The position numbers were made by a program, and so were the translations under genes. From Tardiphaga sp. (GTDB taxonomy: Bacteria; Pseudomonadota; Alphaproteobacteria; Rhizobiales; Xanthobacteraceae), in assembly GCA_014377915.1 (NCBI GenBank), contig JACMOT010000282.1, positions 1-7,022 of the forward strand: 7,022 bases of DNA, given 5' to 3'. How positions within the stretch are numbered: position 1 is the first letter of the stretch; the number at the start of each line of letters is the position of its first letter. Shown here in pieces: positions 1 through 5,724 of this stretch. The notes under the pieces were generated by a model. It saw only the letters and a list, made by a program, of their open reading frames with translations, made no database searches and was not told the origin of the DNA.

Positions 1-538
1 GCCCGCCCCCACCCAATGGATCGCCGACAACGCCATCCAGCCCAATATCGACGCCAGCCGGACCAGCGTCGGCGGCAACAGCGCCGGCGGCAACCTCGCC
101 GCCATCGTTGCGATCGAGGCCCGCGAGCGCGGCCTGAAGCTGCGGGGCCAGCTACTGATCTATCCGGCCACCGACTTCCGCATGAACCATCCCTCGCACA
201 GCGAGCCGGAGACCGACTGCCTGCTCAGCCACACGGTGATGCGCTGGTTTCGCGATCACTACCTCAACGATGCCGGCGACATCGACAACTGGCGCGCCTC
301 GCCCGCGCGCGCCGAGGACCTCAGTGGCCTGCCACCGGCTTTCGTGCTCACCGCCGGCGCCGATCCGCTGCGCGACGAAGGCAACGAATATGCGAGGCGG
401 CTGTCGGAGGCCGGCGTCGAGGTGGCGTATCAGACCTATCCGGGCCAGTTTCACGGCTTCGTCACCATGGGCAAGATTTTACCAATGGCGAATGAGGCGC
501 TGCATGCGATAGGGATATGGCTGAAGGCGTTGGGCTAG
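1..538 (+). CDS. Alpha/beta hydrolase of the HSL-like (family IV) esterase group, 5' end outside the window
   Basis: This is the C-terminal part (178 codons, first full codon at base 2) of a probable cytoplasmic carboxylic-ester hydrolase. The catalytic triad is visible. The nucleophile serine sits in GGNSAGGNLAA (Ser codon 80-82), the aspartate in AGADPLRDEG (362-364), and the histidine in GQFHGF (452-454). The GxSAGG elbow, DPLxDEG block and HGF ending are typical of the hormone-sensitive-lipase-like family. The usual motif is GDSAGG; here the residue before Ser is Asn, a tolerated variant. Family members are about 300-320 residues, so roughly 130 N-terminal residues, including the oxyanion-hole HGGG motif, should lie upstream. 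The stop is TAG at 536-538. The next gene starts 13 bases on, so the two may be co-transcribed. The natural substrate cannot be read from the sequence. Confidence 0.9.
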   Translation, partial: PAPTQWIADNAIQPNIDASRTSVGGNSAGGNLAAIVAIEARERGLKLRGQLLIYPATDFRMNHPSHSEPETDCLLSHTVMRWFRDHYLNDAGDIDNWRASPARAEDLSGLPPAFVLTAGADPLRDEGNEYARRLSEAGVEVAYQTYPGQFHGFVTMGKILPMANEALHAIGIWLKALG

Positions 539-551
539 ACGGCAACCGGAA

Positions 552-1151
552 ATGCGAGAGACCATGTTGGCGCCAGACGATCGCTTCGAGATGCGCCGGC
601 TGGAAGCGCTGAGCAACACCATCTTCGGCGTTGCCATGACGTTGCTCGCTTACAATCTGCCAAAACCCTCCGGGCTGAGCGCAGCGCCAAACTGGACCGA
701 ACTATATCGCGCCTATGCGCCGCACATGGTGCCGCTGATACTGAGCTTCATCATCGCCGGCGTGTTCTGGTTCAGCCACCAGCGCCGCCTGGCCATCGCT
801 CCGCAAGCCGGACGCGGCGTCGTATTCCTCAATCTGCTGTTCTTGCTGTCGATCATCGTGCTGCCGGCGACCAATGGCCTCTACGGCAGCTATCAATCAA
901 ACAGTGTCGTTACCATCGTCTATGGATTTCACCTCACCACCATCGCAACGATCAATGCGCTGCTGTGGCTAATCGCGCTGAACGGGCGCCGTCAGTGGGC
1001 GAGCATGGTGCCGGCAATTTATCCGGTCGTGGCGTTCCTGCTCGGCACCGCCGCGGCCGCCGTCGCCGCGGCGGCGGCACCGTATTTCTGGTCCACAGCC
1101 TTCGCGGCCCCGCTGATGGGTTGGGTGGCGCAACGTCGGGCGCAACGCTGA
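552..1151 (+). CDS. TMEM175/DUF1211-family integral membrane protein, potential potassium channel relative
   Basis: A 199-residue inner membrane protein with about six hydrophobic segments (roughly residues 23-36, 57-75, 90-106, 117-143, 152-170 and 172-190). The first helix carries RLEALSNTIFGVAMTLL, matching the TMEM175/DUF1211 signature RxxxFSDxxxAIxxTLL in position and spacing. Later blocks also fit the family: a WxxH-type ending of helix 2 (FWFSHQRRL, W73 and H76) and NLLFLLSIIVLP in helix 3. Bacterial members are single-repeat proteins of about 200 residues that assemble into tetrameric K+ channels; that role is known for some relatives only. The hallmark FSD is LSN here (residues 20-22), so channel function is uncertain. 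The last third has an Ala-rich stretch (167-176) encoded by a self-complementary GC run near 1049-1080. The start could be the ATG at 552 or the one at 564, which has GAGAG just upstream. Probably in one transcript with the hydrolase gene. Confidence 0.8.
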   Translation: MRETMLAPDDRFEMRRLEALSNTIFGVAMTLLAYNLPKPSGLSAAPNWTELYRAYAPHMVPLILSFIIAGVFWFSHQRRLAIAPQAGRGVVFLNLLFLLSIIVLPATNGLYGSYQSNSVVTIVYGFHLTTIATINALLWLIALNGRRQWASMVPAIYPVVAFLLGTAAAAVAAAAAPYFWSTAFAAPLMGWVAQRRAQR

Positions 1152-1206
1152 ATGTCCGGCAGGGCGATTATTAAGTCACCAACCGGACATAAATGTCCCC
1201 GTCCGG
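1152..1206. repeat. Overlapping inverted repeats, possible operator or transcript hairpin
   Basis: Immediately after the TGA of the membrane protein gene, ATGTCCGG (1152-1159) is repeated inverted as CCGGACAT (1183-1190). The second copy forms a tighter dyad, GGACAT-AA-ATGTCC (1185-1198). A third half-site, GTCCGG (1201-1206), also pairs with CCGGAC (1183-1188). No T-tract follows, so a simple intrinsic terminator is unlikely. A dyad with 6-base arms and a 2-base centre, about 130-140 bases before the outer membrane protein gene, would suit a dimeric repressor (TetR- or MarR-like), but no such regulator is in view. The role is inferred. Confidence 0.45.
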
Positions 1207-1326
1207 CAACACCACGATCAATTACGCCTCCGCGACGCGTCTGTACATACCACAAAGCGGGTTCCAGCGCCAGGAACCGGCTAATGTTTCCAGACAATTC
1301 CAGAATCGGTTTGGGGCAGACGCATC

Positions 1327-2757
1327 ATGAAGATCCTTCTCCTCGGCGGCGCAGCGCTGATGTTCACCGCGGGCGTGGCAGTTGCCGCGGACCTTCCCCG
1401 GGCCCCGGCCTACAAGGCCGCGCCGGCCGTCGCGCGTGACTGGAGCGGCTTCTATCTCGGCGGCTACTGGGGCAGCTCGATTGGCCAATCCAGCGCCACG
1501 ACGCCCGGAGGCCTGGCACTGGGCAGCGTTGACATCTCCCAGAAGAGCTGGACCGCGGGCGCCACCGTGGGCCTCAACTGGCAGGCTAGCCCGGCATGGC
1601 TGATCGGCCTCGAGGCCGATCTCGGCTTTCTCGACAACAAGCGCAAATTCACCGAGTGGAACGATCCATCCGTGTCCGCCGGCGTCAAGACCGGCGGTTA
1701 CGCCACCGCGCGCGCCAGACTGGGATACGTCACCGGACCGTCGCTGCTCTACGTCACGGGCGGCGCCGCTTTCCTCAATATCGAGGATTCGTTTGGCGGC
1801 TGCGCGAACTGCACGCCGGTCAGGGCGGCTGACGCACTCACTGTCACGAAGACAGGCTGGACCGCCGGCGCAGGCATCGAAACCAAGCTCGGCCGCAACT
1901 GGAGCCAGAAGACCGAGTACCTCTATATCGACGCGGGCACCACCAACGTCGCGACCAATTTGCTCGGCGTCCCGCAGAACGTCTCGTTCCGCAACGATTT
2001 CCACGTCATCAAAACCGGGCTCAACTATCAATTCGGCGGTCCCGCCGAGGCGCTACCGTTCTTCTCCGGCGTGATGCTGCCGACCAGCCACAACTGGGCT
2101 GGCTTCTATCTCGGCGGCAACGCGGGCGGCGGCCTGACCACCTCCCCCGCTCCCGGCAATTTCGGCGGCGGACCGCTGAAGGCAGATAACGACATGCGCG
2201 GCGGCGGCGGGGCCGCCGGCATCCAGGCGGGCTACAATGTCATAAACCTGTTCGGTCGGCCGCGCTGGTTCGCCGGCGTCGAGGGCGACATCGGCTATCT
2301 CGGCATCAAGGCCTCGCACCAGGACTGGAACGACGGCTTCGTGATGAGCCAGAAGACCAACTGGTACGGCACGTTGCGCGGCCGGTTCGGCACCACGACC
2401 GGCCCCGCCCTGCTGTACTCCACCGCGGGCGCGGCGTTCGTGAAGGTCGAAAACGGCATCGTCACCACGGCCACGACGGCGCAGCTCGCACCGCTCAACC
2501 TCGCCTTCAGCAACGACGTGCGCAGCGACACCCGGGCTGGCTGGACCATCGGTGGCGGCACCGAAGTCGCCCTCAACGCCGGGTGGTCGGCGAAGCTCGA
2601 ATACCTTTACATCGACGCAGGCAAGAGCACGCGTGCGGGCGTGCTGAGCGGCCCCGGCGGATCCACCACGATCAATTCGGAAGTGGCCAACCGCTTCCAA
2701 GTGGTTCGCGCCGGCGTGAACTACAATTTCAACGAGCCGGTTGTTGCCCGATATTGA
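1327..2757 (+). CDS. Outer membrane protein with two fused RopB/Omp25-like beta-barrel modules
   Basis: A 476-residue secreted protein. Residues 1-20/21 are a signal peptide (MKILLLGG start, hydrophobic core, AVA-A cleavage zone) followed by DLPRAPAYK, the usual mature start of Bradyrhizobium-type outer membrane proteins. Two homologous modules follow. Module 1 runs from DWSGFYLGG (38-46) to the barrel-closing VIKTGLNYQF (227-236). Module 2 runs from NWAGFYLGG (256-264) to VVRAGVNYNF (459-468). Both contain a GWTxGxGxE block (177-185; 405-413) and an EYLYIDAG strand (197-204; 425-432). Single-barrel relatives are about 230-280 residues, so this is a tandem duplication and fusion. Each module probably forms an 8-stranded barrel in the outer membrane, joined by a linker of about 20 residues (237-255). 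The only cysteines, C159 and C162 (GCANC), lie in module 1 between predicted strands. The coding region ends in tandem in-frame stops TGA TAG (2755-2760). Pore activity versus a purely structural role cannot be decided. Confidence 0.9.
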   Translation: MKILLLGGAALMFTAGVAVAADLPRAPAYKAAPAVARDWSGFYLGGYWGSSIGQSSATTPGGLALGSVDISQKSWTAGATVGLNWQASPAWLIGLEADLGFLDNKRKFTEWNDPSVSAGVKTGGYATARARLGYVTGPSLLYVTGGAAFLNIEDSFGGCANCTPVRAADALTVTKTGWTAGAGIETKLGRNWSQKTEYLYIDAGTTNVATNLLGVPQNVSFRNDFHVIKTGLNYQFGGPAEALPFFSGVMLPTSHNWAGFYLGGNAGGGLTTSPAPGNFGGGPLKADNDMRGGGGAAGIQAGYNVINLFGRPRWFAGVEGDIGYLGIKASHQDWNDGFVMSQKTNWYGTLRGRFGTTTGPALLYSTAGAAFVKVENGIVTTATTAQLAPLNLAFSNDVRSDTRAGWTIGGGTEVALNAGWSAKLEYLYIDAGKSTRAGVLSGPGGSTTINSEVANRFQVVRAGVNYNFNEPVVARY

Positions 2758-2828
2758 TAGCGCGGCCATTCAGGCGTTCGCTACTCCATCGTCAGCGGGT
2801 CCGGAGCCTTGTCTCGCAGCCGGACCTC

Positions 2829-2985
2829 AAGACGGCTTATGCCGCCGAAGGCCTCACTCCAGCCTTGACGGCCAAGCGCCCGGTCAGGCCCACTTCAACT
2901 CGCCGCTGATCCGCATGGCAGCCAACCCCGGCGGAAGCGCCACTTATCGACGCGGAAAATCTGTTCGAACAACCGGGACCACCTA
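2829..2985 (+). mobile_element. Remnant of the 3' end of an IS3-family insertion sequence
   Basis: The plus-strand frame beginning near 2834 reads DGLCRRRPHSSLDG, then QAPGQAHFNSPLIRMAA. This matches the C-terminal tail of IS3-family (DDE, integrase-core) transposases, usually NxRRPHSSLDGxTPxQAYF. The stop expected after RMAA is absent: the frame reads on through NPGGSATYRRGK, as if a base of a TAA had been lost. The downstream bases to about 2985 (ending near ACAACCGGGACCACCT) look like the right end of such an element, but I cannot confirm the terminal repeat. The catalytic DDE region is missing, so the copy is inactive. The left limit is approximate; bases 2758-2828 and 2986-3005 hold nothing I recognise. 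Confidence 0.6.
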
Positions 2986-3005
2986 CCCTTCGATTGATGA
3001 TCCAT

Positions 3006-3323
3006 TCAAGCGGGGCGGGTTGGCTTTACTGTCCACATCCGCTCCCGAATAACGCTGCAAATCTGGTATTTGAATTCACTGAAAAAGGTCTCTACGCCAC
3101 GTCTCTTTGCCTTGCCGTGCTCGGGATCGATACGCCATTGATGAAGCGCTTCTTCCGTTTCAAACTCGACGATCGTCACCCGCTCCCCATCGTCGGCAAC
3201 GAAACCCTTGTGCGATATGTAGCCGGGGATTGTTCTCGCTAGTTCGCTCATGCGTTTTGCCATTGGACCATACTCGTCCTGGACACCGGACTTCATCCGG
3301 GAGCGAAATACGGTGACGATCAT
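3006..3323 (-). CDS. Antibiotic biosynthesis monooxygenase (ABM) domain protein
   Basis: A 105-residue cytoplasmic protein covering one ABM domain (dimeric alpha+beta barrel of the ferredoxin-like type). It opens with MIVTVFRSR (strand 1), continues with MAKRMSELARTIPGYISHK (helix 1 into strand 2) and DGERVTIVEFE (strand 3), and has the HQWRIDPEH block (W63, H69) that is typical of the family. Length is normal (95-110). Characterised relatives are cofactor-free quinol monooxygenases, haem-degrading enzymes or simple ligand binders, so the reaction is not predictable. The ATG at 3323-3321 is supported by an AGGA Shine-Dalgarno (plus-strand 3330-3333) six bases upstream. The gene is intact although it is flanked by an IS remnant and by a broken divergent LysR gene, its likely former regulator. 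Confidence 0.85.
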   Translation of the reverse strand: MIVTVFRSRMKSGVQDEYGPMAKRMSELARTIPGYISHKGFVADDGERVTIVEFETEEALHQWRIDPEHGKAKRRGVETFFSEFKYQICSVIRERMWTVKPTRPA

Positions 3324-3363
3324 GGAATTTCCTATTCAGTTTCCGAGATGCCGTCGTCTTGGA

Positions 3364-3378
3364 TCAGGCTTTACCTGA
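3364..3378. promoter_or_regulatory. 15-base dyad, possible LysR-type binding site
   Basis: TCAGG-CTTTA-CCTGA is a perfect 5-base inverted repeat with a 5-base centre. It lies 41-55 bases before the ABM start codon, in the spacer facing the broken LysR gene. LysR regulators commonly bind interrupted dyads of about this size in divergent promoters. If the promoter at 3401-3430 is right, the dyad is in the transcribed leader, which would fit repression better than activation. The function is inferred. Confidence 0.35.
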
Positions 3379-3400
3379 CGCTGTTCATCACAGAAAATGA

Positions 3401-3430
3401 ATAATAGGGATCGAAAACATCTCCTAACAA
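3401..3430 (-). promoter_or_regulatory. Candidate sigma-70 promoter of the ABM gene
   Basis: On the minus strand TTGTTA (plus 3425-3430) and TATTAT (plus 3401-3406) are separated by 18 bases. This gives 4/6 and 5/6 matches to the -35 and -10 consensus in a locally AT-rich stretch. Transcription would start near 3394, leaving a leader of about 70 bases before the ABM ATG. Confidence 0.4.
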
Positions 3431-3443
3431 GATGACCGGACGA

Positions 3444-3609
3444 ATGGATCTGTCGGACTTTCGTGGCATCGCTGCCGTGGTGCGCGACGGCGATGTCACG
3501 CGAGCAGCCGGGCGGCTGCCGCACCGCGTTCAGCCGATTTTTGAATTGCCGCACCCTGACCACCGGGCATCGTCAGACCGCCCGGCTTGGTCGCTTTCTT
3601 GCCGGCAAG
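3444..3609 (+). pseudogene. LysR-type regulator remnant, N-terminal DNA-binding part only, frameshifted
   Basis: From the ATG at 3444 the frame reads MDLSDFRGIAAVVRDGDVTR and then AAGRLPHRVQ (to 3533). This is the start of a LysR helix-turn-helix domain, typically MDLSDLxxFxAVVxxGxxTRAAxxLHRVQ. An extra residue (P before HRVQ) marks a change in the HTH. After HRVQ the match stops, and a frame one base on continues weakly with LTTGHRQTARLGRFL (about 3553-3600), resembling the LysR stretch VTTRIRQLExxLG. The reading frame after 3533 has no LysR character, and no effector-binding domain follows. The gene was divergent to the ABM gene, the usual place for its regulator. A start 12 bases earlier (3432) is also possible. 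The second, shifted segment is less certain than the first. Confidence 0.65.
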
Positions 3610-3886
3610 AGAAATCTTCCGGCGTACCGAGACGCACCGTGCCGTGCATTCGTGGTTCATTGGCGCGCGACACGACTTCATCTTTGAGGTTCAGAAGACG
3701 CCGCGCCTATCCGAGAAATACCTCGCCCTCTGATGTGAGCTTGACCGAGCGAGGGGGGCGCTCGATCAGCTTCTGTCCCAGCGCGCGCTCCAGTCGCTGA
3801 ACCTGAAGGGAAATAGTCGATGGCGATCATGCTCGGGCTATCCATTGCAGCACAGCCGTACTGATGACGCTCGCCGCATCGGCCTC
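3608..3886 (-). pseudogene. Second LysR-type regulator remnant with two in-frame stops
   Basis: Read on the minus strand from 3886, one frame gives EADAASVISTAVLQWIARA, a TGA stop (3829-3827), then SPSTISLQVQRLERALGQKL, IERPPRSVKLTSEGEVFLG, a TAG stop (3709-3707), ARRLLNLKDEVVSRAN and GTVRLGTPEDFS, ending at 3608. This is the LysR helix-turn-helix (SPSTISLQVQRLE), wing, linker helix (the usual G-YARRLL has TAG for Tyr) and the first strand of the effector domain (GxVRLGTPEDF). The first dozen or so residues, the start codon and nearly all of the effector domain are missing. It belongs to a different LysR subgroup from the plus-strand remnant, so the two are not halves of one inverted gene. 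It lies downstream of, and on the same strand as, the GlxA-type regulator. Bases 3887-3993 hold nothing recognisable. Confidence 0.8.
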
Positions 3887-3993
3887 CTACATCGCCGTAC
3901 CCGCGGCGATGCGGCTGGCACGGCCTGCCGCCAATCCTGCCATACGGCAAGTCCAGCCAAATTCGCGGTGCCGTCGCCTGACGCACGGCGCCA

Positions 3994-4938
3994 TCAGACT
4001 GCCGACGCCCGCGCGGCGCGTCGCATGGCTTGCGGCGGCTGGCCGAAGCTGCGGATGAAGGCGCGGCGCATCCGCTCGGGATCGCCGAAGCCGGTGCGAC
4101 GCGCCACCCCCTCGATCGACTCGCTGGATGACTGCCCGCGCGCGCGGGCTTCCTCGATGCGCAACCGCTCCACCGCCTTGGCGGGCGTGGTGCCGGTCTC
4201 GGCGATGAAGGCGCGGGAAAAATGCCGCGCGCTCATGCCGGCCTGTTCCGCCAGCCGGTCCACCGTGAGCGGCCGGTCGAGGTGCTCGCGCGCCCAGGCC
4301 AGCAAGGTCGCGAAGCGTCCGGATGGCGGCTTCAGCTCGAGCAGCGCCGAGAACTGCGACTGGCCACCGCTGCGGCGATGATACAGCACGAGCTGTCGGG
4401 CGGTGGCCTGCGCGATCTCCTCGCCGTAATCCTCCACCACCATCGCCAGCGCCAGGTCGATGCCGGCGCTGATCCCGGCCGAACTCCAGATCCCGCCGTC
4501 GCGGACATAGATCTGGTCGGGCTCCAGCCGCACCTTGGGATAGGTCGCGCAGAAATGCCGGGTGTGGCGCCAATGCGTGGTGGCGCGGCGGCCATCGAGC
4601 AGCCCCGCCTCCGCCAGCACATAGGCGCCGGAACAGACGCTGGCGACGCGGACACCACGCCGGGCCGCGGAACGCACGAAAGCCAGCAGCCGCGGACTCG
4701 CGGCAGCGGCGCGGACACCTTCACCGCCGGCGACGATCAGGGTGCGCAGCGCCCCCGCGGCGCGCAGGCCGCGCGCCATCAACGCCACGCCCGACGAACT
4801 GCGCACTTCACCCGGCTTCTCCGCCAGCACCCGGATCGTCACCGGCGACCCGCTGAGCCGTCCGGCGACCTCGAACGCCGAGATCGGGCCGGCGGCATCG
4901 AGCAGCTGGAAGTCGGGAAACAGCAGCACGCCAATCAT
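3994..4938 (-). CDS. GlxA-family AraC-type transcriptional regulator with N-terminal DJ-1/PfpI domain
   Basis: A 314-residue cytoplasmic regulator of normal length for the GlxA family (about 310-330). Residues 1-170 form a DJ-1/PfpI-like (class I glutamine amidotransferase fold) sensing domain: MIGVLLFPDFQLLDAAGP at the start, the nucleophile-elbow motif VASVCSGAYVLAEAGLL with C102, and ATTHW (119-123). Residues about 215-305 form the AraC DNA-binding domain with two helix-turn-helix units: LTVDRLAEQAGMSARHFSRAF (224-244, split as LTVDRLAEQAGM and SARHFSRAF) and SIEGVARRTGFGDPERMRRA followed by FIRSFGQPP (274-302). The frame is open far upstream to 5397, but the family start is the ATG at 4938-4936; the extra sequence is antisense to the divergent gene. 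No strong Shine-Dalgarno is seen (GGA about 10 bases before). It probably controls the divergent isonitrile-hydratase-like gene and perhaps itself. Such domains usually bind a small molecule rather than catalyse. Confidence 0.92.
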   Translation of the reverse strand: MIGVLLFPDFQLLDAAGPISAFEVAGRLSGSPVTIRVLAEKPGEVRSSSGVALMARGLRAAGALRTLIVAGGEGVRAAAASPRLLAFVRSAARRGVRVASVCSGAYVLAEAGLLDGRRATTHWRHTRHFCATYPKVRLEPDQIYVRDGGIWSSAGISAGIDLALAMVVEDYGEEIAQATARQLVLYHRRSGGQSQFSALLELKPPSGRFATLLAWAREHLDRPLTVDRLAEQAGMSARHFSRAFIAETGTTPAKAVERLRIEEARARGQSSSESIEGVARRTGFGDPERMRRAFIRSFGQPPQAMRRAARASAV

Positions 4939-5028
4939 GACCGTGTCCGTTAAAGAGGGAAGTTTGCCATTTCGGCCACAAACCAACCATGTCAGCTTGG
5001 CTCCGTCAACAACCCCAGGAGTTCTGCG
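4939..5028. promoter_or_regulatory. Divergent promoter region between the GlxA-type regulator and the DJ-1 enzyme
   Basis: This 90-base spacer must hold the start signals of both genes. A minus-strand TTGACG (plus 5004-5009) is a good -35 candidate for the regulator, but the -10 at the right distance is poor. A small inverted repeat, GTTTG (4962-4966) and CAAAC (4979-4983), lies near the middle and could be part of an AraC-type site. No clear plus-strand -35/-10 pair was found. The enzyme gene has a clear AGGAG ribosome-binding site at 5017-5021. Confidence 0.4.
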
Positions 5029-5724
5029 ATGCCCACGCCGCTGCACATCGGCCTGCTGCTGTTTCCCAACCTGACCCAACTCGACCTCACCGGCCCGCTG
5101 CAGGTGTCCTCCGCCCTGCCCGGCGCCAAAGTGCATCTGGTCTGGAAGCGCATCGAGCCGGTCCCGAGCGACACGGTACTGACCCTGCAGCCAACCATCA
5201 GCTTCGAGGATTGCCCGCAGCTTGACGTGATCTGCGTGCCGGGCGGCAGCGGCGTCAACGACATGGTCAATGATGACGTGATGCTGGCGTTTCTGCGCCG
5301 GCAGGCGGCGGGCGCGCGCTACGTGACCTCGGTGTGCACCGGCTCGCTGGTGCTCGGCGCCGCCGGATTGCTGCGGGGCTATCGTGCCGCCACGCATTGG
5401 TCGGCGATCGACTATCTGAGCGGGTTCGGCGCCATCCCGAGCCGGACGCGGGTGTGCGTCGATCGCAACCGCATCACCGGTGGCGGCGTGACGGCGGGCA
5501 TCGACTTCGGACTGACGCTGGTGGAAATCCTGGCCGACCGGCCGACCGCCGAGGCGATCCAGCTCGGGATCGAATACAACCCGGCGCCGCCATTCAATGC
5601 GGGCTCGCCGGACACGGCGCCGGCAGAGGTGCTCGCGGCCGTCAACAAGCGGATTGCCGGGCAGACCGCGCGCCGCGAATCGATGATCCGCGCCGCCGCA
5701 CGGCTACAGTCCGCGGAAGCCTAG
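5029..5724 (+). CDS. inhA: DJ-1/PfpI-family enzyme, probable isonitrile hydratase
   Basis: A 231-residue cytoplasmic protein covering one DJ-1/PfpI domain. It closely resembles Pseudomonas putida isonitrile hydratase (InhA, about 228 residues), which adds water to isonitriles to give N-substituted formamides. Shared blocks include LLFPNLTQLDLTGPLQVSSA with D19, SFEDCPQLDVICVPGG (58-73), the elbow VTSVCTGSLVLGAAGLL with nucleophile C103 followed by T104, GGGVTAGIDFGLTL and APPFNAGSPDTAPA (186-199). In InhA the equivalent Asp, Cys and Thr are needed for activity, and all three are kept here. The start is supported by AGGAG (5017-5021) seven bases before the ATG. The divergent GlxA-type gene is the likely regulator. 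The stop (5722-5724) overlaps that of the convergent NDUFA12-like gene. The substrate is inferred by similarity from memory; other PfpI-like hydrolases cannot be excluded. Confidence 0.85.
   Translation: MPTPLHIGLLLFPNLTQLDLTGPLQVSSALPGAKVHLVWKRIEPVPSDTVLTLQPTISFEDCPQLDVICVPGGSGVNDMVNDDVMLAFLRRQAAGARYVTSVCTGSLVLGAAGLLRGYRAATHWSAIDYLSGFGAIPSRTRVCVDRNRITGGGVTAGIDFGLTLVEILADRPTAEAIQLGIEYNPAPPFNAGSPDTAPAEVLAAVNKRIAGQTARRESMIRAAARLQSAEA

Noticed and set aside
1260..1303. GGTTCC/GGAACC hairpin (1260-1278) and three TTCCAG copies before the outer membrane protein gene
   Set aside because: The repeats are short and could be chance; GGAAC at 1273-1277 has no GTT at the spacing needed for an EcfG promoter.
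1222..2031. Long open frame of 269 codons antisense to the outer membrane protein gene
   Set aside because: It is a by-product of GC-rich codon use opposite a clearly conserved gene; the translation shows no known domain. The same holds for 2053-2769 on the minus strand.
2798..2826. GGTCCGG/CCGGACC inverted repeat after the outer membrane protein gene as a terminator
   Set aside because: The stem is 7 bases with a 15-base loop and no T-tract follows, so support is too weak.
4939..5397. Upstream extension of the GlxA-type regulator frame on the minus strand (153 more codons)
   Set aside because: The extra translation has no recognisable domain, is antisense to the enzyme gene, and the family start motif MIGVLLFPDF begins at 4938.
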